The translations under genes were made by a program, and so were the position numbers. The notes below the pieces were generated by a model. The model saw nothing but the letters and a program-made list of their open reading frames with translations. It did not search any database and was not told the origin of the DNA. From Bacillota bacterium (GTDB lineage: Bacteria; Bacillota; Ch66; Ch109): DNA of 64,000 bases. Shown here in pieces: positions 1 to 8,076 of this stretch. How positions within the stretch are numbered: position 1 is the stretch's first letter; each line of letters starts with the position of its first letter. The DNA lies in contig JABLWZ010000005.1 in the NCBI GenBank assembly GCA_013178275.1, forward strand, positions 124,001-188,000. The letters are read 5' to 3'.

Positions 1-2577
1 GGCAAAGGTGCCGGTCTCACCGAGATGACCGGCATAGGTCTGCCGGTTCCGCCAGGTCTTACCATTACCACCGAGGCCTGCAACGAGTATTACGTTCTGG
101 GCAAGCAGTTTCCTCCCGGCATGGAGGAGCAGTTGATGTCCAAGTTGAAGACAGTAGAGCAGCAGGTGGGCAAGAAGTTCGGGGACCCCGAGGACCCGCT
201 GCTGGTTTCCGTGAGGTCGGGGGCTCCCGTCTCGATGCCGGGGATGATGGACACCATCCTCAACCTGGGATTGAACGACCAGACGGTACAGGGGCTGACC
301 CGGGCCACCGGGGACGAGCGGTTCGCTCTCGACTGCTACCGCCGTTTCATCTCCATGTTCGCCGACGTGGTCATGAAGGTCGAGCGGAGCAAGTTCGAGA
401 ACGTCCTGCACCGCCATAAGCAGCGGATGAAAGTGGAGTTCGACTCGCAGTTGGACGTGGAATCGATGAAGCAGGTCCTGCTGGACTACAAGCAGGTGGT
501 TCGCAACACCACCGGGCAGCCGTTCCCCCAGGACACCTACCAGCAGCTGATGATGGCCATCCAGGCGGTATTCAGCTCCTGGGACAACGACCGCGCGATT
601 TTATACCGCAAGATCAACAAGATACCCGACGAGCTGGGCACCGCGGTAAACGTTCAGTGCATGGTCTTCGGCAACATGGGCAGCGACAGCGGGACCGGGG
701 TGGCATTCACCCGCAACCCCTCCACCGGGAAGCACGACCTGTTCGGTGAGTTCCTGGTCAACGCCCAGGGTGAAGACGTGGTGGCGGGTATCCGTACCCC
801 GCAGCCGATCAGCAGCCTGGAGACGGAGCTGCCGGGGGTGTTCGAGCAGTTCGTCAACACCTGCCGGAACCTGGAAAAGCACTACCGTGATATGCAGGAC
901 ATCGAGTTTACCGTGGAGCGGGGCCGGCTGTACATGCTGCAGACCCGCACCGGCAAGAGGACCTCAGCGGCCTCCGTCAAGATAGCCCTGGATATGTACG
1001 AGGAGGGGCTGATCTCCAAGGAAGAGGCGCTGCTCCGGGTCGACCCCAACCAGTTGAACCAGCTTTTACATAGACAGATCGATCCCGAGGCCAAGCTGAA
1101 CATCCTGGCCAAGGGGCTGCCGGCCTCTCCGGGGGCGGCCACCGGGGCGGTCGTATTCGACGCCGACGAGGCTGAGCGGCTCGGTAAGGCGGGGAACAAG
1201 GTCATCCTGGTGAGAAACGAGACCACCCCCGACGACTATCACGGGATCGTAGTAGCACAGGGAGTGCTGACCAGCCGGGGCGGGATGACCAGCCACGCGG
1301 CGGTGGTGGCCCGCAGTATAGGAAAACCCTGCATCTGCGGCGCCGAGTCCATATCCATCAACTACAACCTCGGCCAGTTCACGGTGGGCGGGGTCAAGGT
1401 AAACGCGGGGGACATCGTCTCCATGGACGGCTCTACCGGGAACATCTTCCTGGGAGAGATCCCCCTGGTCGACCCGACTTCCAGCCAGGAACTCGAGAAG
1501 CTGCTGGGCTGGGCCGATGAGATCCGCCGCCTGAAGGTCAGGGCCAACGGGGACACCCCCGAGGACGCCACCAAGGCGCGGGCTTTTGGGGCGGAGGGGA
1601 TCGGACTCTGCCGCACCGAGCACATGTTCATGGGGCAGGACCGGCTGCCGATCGTGCAGCAGATGATCCTGGCCGACAGCATTGAGGAGAGGAACGCCGC
1701 GCTGCACAAACTGCTCCCGATCCAGCAGGGAGACTTCTACGGCATCTTCAAGGCCATGGAGGGACTGCCGGTCACCATCCGGCTGCTGGACCCCCCGCTG
1801 CACGAGTTCTTGCCCAACCAGGAGGAGCTTGTCGTGGAGATAACCAAGCTCAAGGTGATGCACGGCGACCACAAGGAGATCGCCGCCAAGGAAAACCTGC
1901 TGCGCAAGGTCCGGGCCCAGTCCGAGCAGAATCCCATGCTGGGGCACCGGGGATGCCGGCTGGGGATAACCTTCCCCGAGATATACGCCATGCAGGCGCG
2001 GGCCATCTTCCAGGCGGTCTGTGAACTGGTCGAGGAAGGCTGCCGGATAATCCCGGAGGTGGAGATACCGCTGGTGAACCACCCCAACGAGCTTAAGATA
2101 CTGAGAAAGCAGACCGAGGAGATCGCGGAACAGGTCATGGCGGAAAAAGGGATACGCTTCGACTACTCGATCGGGACCATGATCGAGCTGCCGAGGGCCT
2201 GCCTGGTGGCCGACGAGATTGCCCAGGACGCGGAGTTCTTCTCCTTTGGGACCAACGACCTGACCCAGACCACCTTCGGCTTCAGCCGGGACGACGCGGA
2301 GGGCAAGTTCCTGGCCCATTACGTGGAGCAGAAGGTGCTGAAGGAGAACCCGTTCGTGGTGATAGACCGTAGCGGCGTGGGGAAACTGATGCGGATGGCG
2401 GTGGAACTGGGGAGGAAGACCAAACCCGACCTGGAGATCGGCATCTGCGGGGAACACGGGGGCGAGCCCGACTCGATCGAGTTCTGCCACCTGGTGGGAC
2501 TGAACTACGTGAGTTGCTCCCCCTACCGGGTGCCCATCGCCCGGCTGGCGGCGGCGCAGGCGGCGTTAGCAAAATAG
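1..2577 (+). CDS. ppdK: Pyruvate, phosphate dikinase (5'-truncated by window edge)
   Basis: Interconverts pyruvate + ATP + Pi and PEP + AMP + PPi in the cytoplasm, an enzyme of PEP-centred metabolism in anaerobes. The reading frame is open from base 1 (GKGAGLTEMTGIGLPVPPGL), so the ATG at 25 is internal and only about 20 N-terminal residues are missing from a family length near 880. Order seen: N-terminal ATP-grasp-like nucleotide-binding part, phosphohistidine swivelling domain with GGMTSHAAVVAR (His codon at 1294-1296), then the PEP/pyruvate TIM barrel ending in GICGEHGGEP (catalytic Cys codon 2446-2448). All key residues are present. A strong hairpin follows the stop codon. Confidence 0.97.
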   Translation, partial: GKGAGLTEMTGIGLPVPPGLTITTEACNEYYVLGKQFPPGMEEQLMSKLKTVEQQVGKKFGDPEDPLLVSVRSGAPVSMPGMMDTILNLGLNDQTVQGLTRATGDERFALDCYRRFISMFADVVMKVERSKFENVLHRHKQRMKVEFDSQLDVESMKQVLLDYKQVVRNTTGQPFPQDTYQQLMMAIQAVFSSWDNDRAILYRKINKIPDELGTAVNVQCMVFGNMGSDSGTGVAFTRNPSTGKHDLFGEFLVNAQGEDVVAGIRTPQPISSLETELPGVFEQFVNTCRNLEKHYRDMQDIEFTVERGRLYMLQTRTGKRTSAASVKIALDMYEEGLISKEEALLRVDPNQLNQLLHRQIDPEAKLNILAKGLPASPGAATGAVVFDADEAERLGKAGNKVILVRNETTPDDYHGIVVAQGVLTSRGGMTSHAAVVARSIGKPCICGAESISINYNLGQFTVGGVKVNAGDIVSMDGSTGNIFLGEIPLVDPTSSQELEKLLGWADEIRRLKVRANGDTPEDATKARAFGAEGIGLCRTEHMFMGQDRLPIVQQMILADSIEERNAALHKLLPIQQGDFYGIFKAMEGLPVTIRLLDPPLHEFLPNQEELVVEITKLKVMHGDHKEIAAKENLLRKVRAQSEQNPMLGHRGCRLGITFPEIYAMQARAIFQAVCELVEEGCRIIPEVEIPLVNHPNELKILRKQTEEIAEQVMAEKGIRFDYSIGTMIELPRACLVADEIAQDAEFFSFGTNDLTQTTFGFSRDDAEGKFLAHYVEQKVLKENPFVVIDRSGVGKLMRMAVELGRKTKPDLEIGICGEHGGEPDSIEFCHLVGLNYVSCSPYRVPIARLAAAQAALAK

Positions 2578-2594
2578 ACCTATCGGACATCAAG

Positions 2595-2630
2595 CAGGGT
2601 ATCGTATACGTGGTACGATACCCTGTTTCT
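2595..2630 (+). terminator. Rho-independent terminator of ppdK
   Basis: A perfect 12-bp stem, CAGGGTATCGTA paired with TACGATACCCTG, a 7-nt loop and then TTTCTATTCTT, 18 bases after the ppdK stop. A near copy of this hairpin with a compensating stem change lies at 3843-3878, on the far side of the sigma factor pair. Confidence 0.85.
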
Positions 2631-2858
2631 ATTCTTGCTAAAGATTTTGTGTTGTATATGCATAGAAAACGTAATATGGTTAGGTGCATTTACAGATAAT
2701 GAAAATAATACTCATTTGGCAAATTAGAATTTTATAAAAGGCGGGGTTTTGAGCGGAAAAATGGTTCTCTCCGCTTTTATTCAAAACAATTTTTTCCTCT
2801 GTAACGAAACTCTCATTTTCGGGATATATAAGTAGAATCAATTGAAGGAGGCGAGGTA

Positions 2859-3341
2859 GTGGGTGACCGCATTGAAGAAATATACCAAGAACACGCCCGA
2901 AGCGTATACAGGTTCTTGCTCTCCCTGTCTCACGATGCGGATACGGCGGAAGAACTGACTCAGGAAACTTTCTATCGCGCCGTCTATTCTATCGGCAAAT
3001 ATGATGGTAGCTGTAAAATATCAGTTTGGCTCTGTCAGATTGCTAAACACGCCTGGTATCAAGAATTACGGAGGCGAAACCGACACGCCGCGCAGGAGTT
3101 GACTGAAGATATACCTGACTCGTCAACGCTCGAACAATCGATTCTGCTGACCAGTGATAAGTTATCCTTGTATAAGGCAATCCATGTCTTGAGCGAGCCG
3201 ATGAGAGAAGTTGTTCATATGAGGCTTTCCGGCGAGTTCTCCTTTTCGGAAATCGGGGAAGTCCTCGGCAAAAGCGAAAACTGGGCGCGGACAACTTTTT
3301 ATAGGGCAAAGCAAAAAATATTGGAGGTGTTGTCATGCTGA
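2859..3341 (+). CDS. ECF-type RNA polymerase sigma factor
   Basis: 160-residue sigma-70 family protein of extracytoplasmic-function size. Region 2 is seen around residues 10-65 (EELTQETFYRAVYSI, with the aromatic-rich stretch after it) and region 4, a helix-turn-helix, at about 110-155 (FSFSEIGEVLGKSENWARTT). It should direct core polymerase to a small regulon when released from its anti-sigma factor. The start is GTG, chosen because AAGGAGGCGAG lies just before it. It overlaps the downstream anti-sigma gene by 7 bases, so the two are co-translated. Base composition is clearly more AT-rich than ppdK, suggesting acquisition. The stimulus is unknown. Confidence 0.9.
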   Translation: MGDRIEEIYQEHARSVYRFLLSLSHDADTAEELTQETFYRAVYSIGKYDGSCKISVWLCQIAKHAWYQELRRRNRHAAQELTEDIPDSSTLEQSILLTSDKLSLYKAIHVLSEPMREVVHMRLSGEFSFSEIGEVLGKSENWARTTFYRAKQKILEVLSC

Positions 3342-3706
3342 AATGCTATATCGTCAAAGACTTATTGCCGGGTTATGTCGACGGACTGCTCAGCGAAGAA
3401 ACGACAGCGGAAGTCGAGAAGCATTTGAAGGAATGTAACGACTGCCGTTCGGACTATGAAAAGATGAAATCCCCTGTCAAGACACCGCTGCCGCCAACTA
3501 CGGGTAAAGAGGTGGACTTTTTGAAGAAAGTTAGGCGCAAGGCGTGGGGCATCGCTATCTGCCTATTTGTCATCGGTGTATTGGTTGGCATTGCCGGCAT
3601 TTACATTGGGGAAACCGATGACGCGCCCGGCGCTGCTCTAATTGGTATCCTGCTGATGATAGGCTTGGTGGTGCTTGGCGTGAAAGCCGCTTGGCGCAGA
3701 CGCTGA
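3335..3706 (+). CDS. Zinc-binding anti-sigma factor, membrane protein (zf-HC2 type)
   Basis: 123 residues. The N-terminal cytoplasmic part has the ZAS pattern: a His followed by three residues and CxxC (HLKECNDC, about residues 31-38) plus an early Cys, followed by two hydrophobic segments (roughly 68-90 and 98-117). This is the usual design of anti-sigma factors that hold an ECF sigma factor at the membrane until a signal is sensed. The gene overlaps the sigma gene by 7 bases, which supports partnership. What it senses cannot be told from the sequence. Confidence 0.88.
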   Translation: MLKCYIVKDLLPGYVDGLLSEETTAEVEKHLKECNDCRSDYEKMKSPVKTPLPPTTGKEVDFLKKVRRKAWGIAICLFVIGVLVGIAGIYIGETDDAPGAALIGILLMIGLVVLGVKAAWRRR

Positions 3707-3778
3707 GTGTTCCATAATGTGAAAAAATAGCTATAGGTCTTTGTTGCTAGCAGCGGCCCAGGCGGCACTGAAATCTTA

Positions 3779-3830
3779 GCCAGTTCCCTCCTTTGAGGGA
3801 GCTGGCGCAAAGCGCCTGAGGGAGTTTCTT
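3779..3830. repeat. Short palindromic intergenic repeat (BIME/MITE-like)
   Basis: Two stacked inverted repeats: GCCAGTTCCCTC with GAGGGAGCTGGC (one G-T mismatch, 4-nt loop), then GGCGC/GCGCC, followed by a second GAGGGAG. Such GAGGGAG-bearing palindromes are dispersed in many Clostridia genomes (general recollection, not checked). Only one copy is seen in this window. It lies between the anti-sigma gene and the second terminator-like hairpin. Confidence 0.5.
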
Positions 3831-3842
3831 TATAAAATCAGA

Positions 3843-3878
3843 CAGGGTATCGCATAGAAAGGTGCGATACCCTGCTTA
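3843..3878 (+). terminator. Terminator-like hairpin, near-duplicate of the ppdK terminator
   Basis: Stem CAGGGTATCGCA with TGCGATACCCTG, 8-nt loop, then CTTATATTATT. The stem is the same as the ppdK terminator except for a paired T-to-C/A-to-G change that keeps base pairing. It lies 137 bases past the anti-sigma stop and probably ends that transcript. It may also be a relic of the original ppdK 3' flank. Confidence 0.7.
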
Positions 3879-3952
3879 TATTATTCCGGTTGTTCTTTGT
3901 TTTGAACCTTGCAAATATTACAATCAAGTATTATTAAATATAAGATTAACTA

Positions 3953-3994
3953 TTGACTTTAATAATATTAAATGATAAATTTAATATTATTAAA
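3953..3994 (+). promoter_or_regulatory. Promoter with 15-bp palindromic operator candidate
   Basis: TTGACT (3953-3958) and TAAATT (3976-3981) are spaced by 17 bases. A perfect 15-bp inverted repeat, TTTAATAATATTAAA (3958-3972) and its complement (3980-3994), separated by 7 bases, covers the -10 and runs up to the ribosome-binding site of the next gene. The placement is typical of an autorepressor site; the downstream HTH protein is the natural candidate (inference). Confidence 0.6.
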
Positions 3995-4006
3995 GGGGGG
4001 CTGGCT

Positions 4007-4309
4007 ATGTCAATTGAAGTTGTCCCTGAATGGATGATAAATCTTGATGATGAAGATGTCTCATTCATTAAGAAATTCATTTTGGCGTCAGGCTCATTAA
4101 AGGAGATTGCAAACCAATACGGCGTGACATATCCGACTGTGAGATTAAGGCTTGACAGACTGATACAGAAAATCCAAATAGGCGAGGATACAGCAAACGA
4201 ACCCTACATCGCTTTAATTAAGCGTCTTGCGGTCAACGAAAAGGTTGATTTTAATACTGCAAAAATTCTGATTAACGAATACAAAAAATTGAAGGGGGCG
4301 CCGCAATGA
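4007..4309 (+). CDS. DUF2089-family DNA-binding protein
   Basis: 100 residues from the ATG at 4007, which follows AAAGGGGGG; the longer frame from 3953 has no ribosome-binding site and would overlap the promoter. It resembles DUF2089 proteins: an acidic stretch DDEDVSFIKKFILASGSL followed by a helix-turn-helix (KEIANQYGVTYPTVRLRLDR). A transcription regulator role fits the HTH and the palindrome at its promoter. The stop overlaps the next start (ATGA), and the following gene encodes a membrane protein, an arrangement common for DUF2089 loci. Target and signal are unknown. Confidence 0.75.
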   Translation: MSIEVVPEWMINLDDEDVSFIKKFILASGSLKEIANQYGVTYPTVRLRLDRLIQKIQIGEDTANEPYIALIKRLAVNEKVDFNTAKILINEYKKLKGAPQ

Positions 4310-4640
4310 GCAGAATAAGCAATATCCTTATTGTTATACCCACAGCACTTATTATCTTTGCGGTTCTCATATTTCTACAAGTTTTTCTATCAAAAAGAAA
4401 TAATAAGTGGTTGGGTTTAATGCTTCCTATAATTTGCTTCTGCGTGGCACTTGCCGGTTCTGGATATCAGGTTTATGAGTGGTCAACCAGCGCTGATGGC
4501 GGTGCTTTTGGCTGGATTAGTTCGAGCTCTTCACTTACAACATACCGACTGTCATTTTACTTGTGATTTACCTTGCTTACAGGGGAAAGCATCAGCGCAA
4601 ACAGGCTCTTGACAAAATGAACATTCAGGATTTGGAATGA
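4306..4640 (+). pseudogene. Small membrane protein, frameshifted
   Basis: The first frame gives two hydrophobic segments (residues about 6-29 and 36-52) and then runs into an unrelated tail, stopping at 4566. From about 4530 a different frame continues naturally as FTYNIPTVILLVIYLAYRGK and ends DKMNIQDLE at 4640, a C-terminus of the kind found on membrane proteins that accompany DUF2089 genes. A single frameshift near 4515-4530 therefore splits a three-helix protein of about 110 residues. It could be a real mutation or a sequencing error. Translationally coupled to the upstream regulator. Confidence 0.7.
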
Positions 4641-4757
4641 CAGTTTTACTAATGCGTGTCATAATAATAAAAACATGGATAGAGTGGAAAATGTTCGATA
4701 AACAGGGATTTGTCAAGTAGTTTGAAATTCGGGTTATTTATAGCAGAGGTTGACGTA

Positions 4758-5087
4758 ATGAAAAGAAAAGGATTTTACATAGCTGTTGGTATTTTAGCTG
4801 TTATTGTATTAAATTGTTCTATTTATGTTTTTACAGGAACAAAGAATACAGAAAAGCTTATGTGGTCATATCTTGAAGATAAAGGATATACCGGACAGGA
4901 AATACAAAGCATTGACGTTAATCACTCTTTTTTAAATACTATCTTATCATATAACGAATGGATCATACATGTTCGGTATGCTGATGAACCAGATGCAGTA
5001 TATATTTATACAGTTAAAAATGGGCAAATTAAAGCTGCGGGAGTTTCCGGAAGTGTTGATAAGGAAAAATTGAAGCATAAAGAGTGA
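4758..5087 (+). CDS. DUF3139-family membrane-anchored protein
   Basis: 109 residues from ATG 4758 (preceded by AGAGGTTGACGTA); the in-frame start at 4710 is less likely. One N-terminal membrane segment (about residues 5-24) is followed by an extracytoplasmic domain with the run VNHSFLNTILSYNEWIIHVRY, split here as VNHSFLNTILS and YNEWIIHVRY, typical of DUF3139. Function unknown. AT-rich like the two genes before it, and probably part of the same acquired group. Confidence 0.75.
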   Translation: MKRKGFYIAVGILAVIVLNCSIYVFTGTKNTEKLMWSYLEDKGYTGQEIQSIDVNHSFLNTILSYNEWIIHVRYADEPDAVYIYTVKNGQIKAAGVSGSVDKEKLKHKE

Positions 5088-5107
5088 AACAGGCAAATGA
5101 AATCATA

Positions 5108-5740
5108 TTATTTTAGGTTGCCATGCTCGGCCTGCCAAGACAGTGACCCTTCACGCGGATAGGTGTACTGCACCAGGGGTGCTTCCAACGCCGCGTGCGT
5201 TATGCCCGGACGGCCGAACACCCTCCGGCAGAAATCCAAGTCCTCTGTGTTTTCCATGTCCTCCCGGAAGCGCTCATCGCCTATCATTTCCCGTCGCCAG
5301 GCCCGCGACCATACGTTCCACCAATAACGCCCGTTATTTCCTTTCACAGACAAATATTTTTCCCCGCACATAAAGCCGAAATGCAGAGCGTCCACTGCGT
5401 GCTTACGAAGCGCTGAGTCCAGCATTGCAAACGCCCGGGTCGTAAAATACTCGTCATCCGAATCCAAAAACAGGATATACTCGCCCTTCGCGCTGTCCAG
5501 TCCGGCGTTCCGGGCGGCTCCCGCGTTGCCCCGGTCTATGAGGATCGGATCTGTGCCGCGCTGCCGCGCTATTTCTTCCGCGCCGTCCGAACAGGCGTCG
5601 CAAACAACGATCAGTTCGTAATCTTTAAATGTCTGCGCTGTTACGCTGTCAATCGCCCGGCCCAGATAGTCCGCCGTATTATGGGCGGGGATGATAACCG
5701 AAAATCTAACACTTTGCGATTCCCTGGCCGCATGGATCAC
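5108..5740 (-). CDS. Family 2 glycosyltransferase
   Basis: 210 residues, GT-A fold. FSVIIPAHNTADYLGRAIDS near the N-terminus is the nucleotide-sugar binding strand, and LFLDSDDEY (about residue 95) is the metal-binding DxD-type motif. Later ENTEDLDFCRRVF resembles the ED catalytic-base segment. It lies 8 bases downstream of the radical SAM gene and is the last gene of a four-gene minus-strand cassette led by a small GG-type peptide. It may glycosylate that peptide or a glycan; the acceptor cannot be told from sequence. Confidence 0.85.
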   Translation of the reverse strand: MIHAARESQSVRFSVIIPAHNTADYLGRAIDSVTAQTFKDYELIVVCDACSDGAEEIARQRGTDPILIDRGNAGAARNAGLDSAKGEYILFLDSDDEYFTTRAFAMLDSALRKHAVDALHFGFMCGEKYLSVKGNNGRYWWNVWSRAWRREMIGDERFREDMENTEDLDFCRRVFGRPGITHAALEAPLVQYTYPREGSLSWQAEHGNLK

Positions 5741-5748
5741 CTACATCC

Positions 5749-6918
5749 TCAGCTTTCCTCAAAAATACGATACGGCAGCGCCTTTGGGCTCTGCAGCCCG
5801 CGAGGCGCCGGCGTCCTGCCTCCCAGGCAATAACGGCAGGCCGTCAGGTGGGTCCGGCGCGTTTGAAAACGGATGAGACGCTCCCGCAGATGAACGGTAT
5901 CGCGTAAATCAACATATTCATCCGTCGGCTTTGGTACGGCGCCCAGGGCCGCCCCATGCGCCGCCACGGGGCACAGATAGAGCTCATGGCCCAGCAGGGC
6001 GGCACAGCTTTCTTTTATACGGCACCGGCGGTACAATTCCTGAGTCTCCTCAAGGGTACGTTCGTAGCGGATTAAATCTCCCACGTCGTACCACGGGGAA
6101 TCCGCGGGATAAAGCAGATGCGCGACATGATATTCCCTGAGCTGGGCTGTCAATTCCCCGGCACGGCTCTTCGCCACCCCGTAATCACTGATCAAAACAG
6201 TGGCCTTGGGACAGCCCGCAAGTGCGGCCAGAGTTTTTTCCGGCAGCAGCAGCGTACCGTTGGTGGGGATGTCGATGCAGAAGATCTGGTCCGACTCGCC
6301 GAAACATTCGATGAACCTGTTAATTCGTTCAGGAAACAGGAACGGTTCCCCGCCGATGACGCGCACGCTGGTCACCCCGACGCCTGCGCGCAGGATATTC
6401 CCGAACGATTTAAGGTAATCCTGCTCGTCGTACTCCCGGGGCGAGGTGTAAAACTGCATCCGGTGGGCGCAATAGCGGCAGCGGAGATTGCAGCGCTGGC
6501 TCACGACCACATCGATTCCCGGCATGATAAAAACCTCGCTGCGCCGCCGGAAAAAACGGCCCATGAGGTTTTCATAGCCCTTGCGCTCATACGGGTCTTG
6601 CAGGAGCAGGCTCATATAGAACCAGCTGTTCAGCGTCATTTCGGGCAAAAATCGCCGGTACCTCGCATAGAAGACCTTGCCGCCCAGCAGGAAGTTGTTT
6701 CCGCGCTGACGGGGCAAGGATTCCGCGCCGATGATTTGGGCCTGCCGGTAGCTGCCGCCAGCCCTTTCGTCGTCGCAGATAAACACGCTGTCCCTGACGC
6801 CGTTTTCCCAGAGGAAATCAACAGCCGGGGCAACCTTCGCCAAAACGCCGCACAGGACGATCGGGCGCCCGTTCCATTTTTTCAGTTCGAATTGCCTGAT
6901 CCGCGGCGCTTCCATCAT
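5749..6918 (-). CDS. Radical SAM protein with N-terminal Rossmann-like segment
   Basis: 389 residues. A CxxxCxxC motif, CNLRCRYC, at residues 143-150 binds the 4Fe-4S cluster that cleaves S-adenosylmethionine, and GGEPFLFPE follows. The first ~90 residues look like a nucleotide-binding Rossmann-type unit (GRPIVLCGV, ICDDER). The C-terminal part has further cysteines (CRIKESC, LYLCP, CRYCLGG) that could hold auxiliary clusters in SPASM style. ATGA overlap with the upstream glycosyltransferase gene means co-translation. In this context it may modify the peptide encoded first in the cassette, or act in surface-glycan synthesis as some rSAM/GT neighbours do. Confidence 0.85.
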   Translation of the reverse strand: MMEAPRIRQFELKKWNGRPIVLCGVLAKVAPAVDFLWENGVRDSVFICDDERAGGSYRQAQIIGAESLPRQRGNNFLLGGKVFYARYRRFLPEMTLNSWFYMSLLLQDPYERKGYENLMGRFFRRRSEVFIMPGIDVVVSQRCNLRCRYCAHRMQFYTSPREYDEQDYLKSFGNILRAGVGVTSVRVIGGEPFLFPERINRFIECFGESDQIFCIDIPTNGTLLLPEKTLAALAGCPKATVLISDYGVAKSRAGELTAQLREYHVAHLLYPADSPWYDVGDLIRYERTLEETQELYRRCRIKESCAALLGHELYLCPVAAHGAALGAVPKPTDEYVDLRDTVHLRERLIRFQTRRTHLTACRYCLGGRTPAPRGLQSPKALPYRIFEES

Positions 6919-8027
6919 ACAGTCCTCTCCCCGTCTCGGGCAAGGCTCGCGAAATACAGGCGGTTCAGCGCCGCGCTGAGGCTTTCCGGGCAGGCGGCGG
7001 CAGCTTTTTCGTTGTATTCGGCGGCCTTTCCCATGCGGCCGGCCCGGGCGTAAAGCTTGCTCAGCTTCAGGCAGGGGACGTAAACATCGTAGGCCGGAAA
7101 GGCAAGGCCGAAGCCGCGCAGGTCAAAGGGACAGGAAAGGGCTTTGAGGTACCAGAACTCCGCCTGCGAATCCTCACCTAAACGGGCGAAACCGTTGCCC
7201 ATCTCGCAGCACAACAGGGAGGTGGGCTTAAACCGCTCCAAGGCTTCGGCCAGCTCGTCCAGCGAATCCCGCCAGCGCTCCAGGCACTGCAGGCTCCAGA
7301 TGGCAAACGGCAGCGCGTGGGCGATATCGCTCAGGCTTCGGCTCTCTTTAAGCCGGAGGTATCTGGCGTACGCTTTTTCGTAATGTCGGTGCGCGTATAG
7401 CTCGCGGCAGTAGTAGGCGTCGTTGAAGGGTATAAAGGCTGTTCCTTCCGCTTCCATTTTCTCGAAAATGCGGAGGTTCCGGCCCGGGTCGTTTACCAAG
7501 GCTTTTTTGTGCCAGATGGTGATATTTTCGGCAATATAGCCCTTATATTCCCTGACCTGGCCGTCGGGTGACGCGGCGCGCATGGGGATGCCTTCGTGGA
7601 CGGGGAATACCCACCTGGCTCCCAGACTGCGCCGAATCATCCGGTCCCGCAGCACTGCCGTCGCCAGATTGCTTTTTTCCGCGCCCCGCATCACCATATA
7701 AACCACGTCGATATCCGGCGGCAGGGTGCGCTTTAAGGCCGCGATCCGTTCGCAGTCCTCCGCCTCGACGACCTCATCCGCGTCAAGCCACATGATATAA
7801 TCGTAGTTCGCGAGGGAATAGGAGAAATTCCGCGCCTCGGCAAAATCATCGTGCCAGGCAAATTCATAGACCTGATCCGTAAAGCCGCGCGCGATCTCCC
7901 GCGTGCGGTCGGCCGAACCCGTGTCCACGACGATAATCTCGTCCGCGAACCGCTTCGCGCAGGCAAGGCAACGGGCCAGCACCGGCTCCTCATCCTTGGC
8001 GATTAGGCACACACTCAGGGTGAACAT
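6915..8027 (-). CDS. SunS-like family 2 glycosyltransferase with TPR-like C-terminus
   Basis: 370 residues. The N-terminal domain has LSVCLIAKDEEPVLARCL, VVDTGSADRTREIA and MWLDADEV, the hallmark strings of the SunS/TPR-type GT2 group, which includes the peptide S-glycosyltransferase of sublancin. The C-terminal 150 residues are helical repeats (AYARYLRLKES, AEFWYLKALS, AAEYNEKAAAACPE) resembling TPRs. It lies 50 bases downstream of a small GG-leader peptide gene and overlaps the radical SAM gene by 4 bases. Glycosylation of the peptide is a reasonable inference; the core has no cysteine, so O- or N-linked transfer would be needed. Confidence 0.85.
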   Translation of the reverse strand: MFTLSVCLIAKDEEPVLARCLACAKRFADEIIVVDTGSADRTREIARGFTDQVYEFAWHDDFAEARNFSYSLANYDYIMWLDADEVVEAEDCERIAALKRTLPPDIDVVYMVMRGAEKSNLATAVLRDRMIRRSLGARWVFPVHEGIPMRAASPDGQVREYKGYIAENITIWHKKALVNDPGRNLRIFEKMEAEGTAFIPFNDAYYCRELYAHRHYEKAYARYLRLKESRSLSDIAHALPFAIWSLQCLERWRDSLDELAEALERFKPTSLLCCEMGNGFARLGEDSQAEFWYLKALSCPFDLRGFGLAFPAYDVYVPCLKLSKLYARAGRMGKAAEYNEKAAAACPESLSAALNRLYFASLARDGERTV

Positions 8028-8076
8028 GCCATACTTCTTTCAACTGCAGGGCCTGTCATTTTATCACTCCTGCCTA

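Noticed and set aside
1066-2490. Long open frame (474 codons) on the minus strand inside ppdK
   Set aside because: Antisense shadow of a GC-rich gene; no motif, while ppdK is unambiguous.
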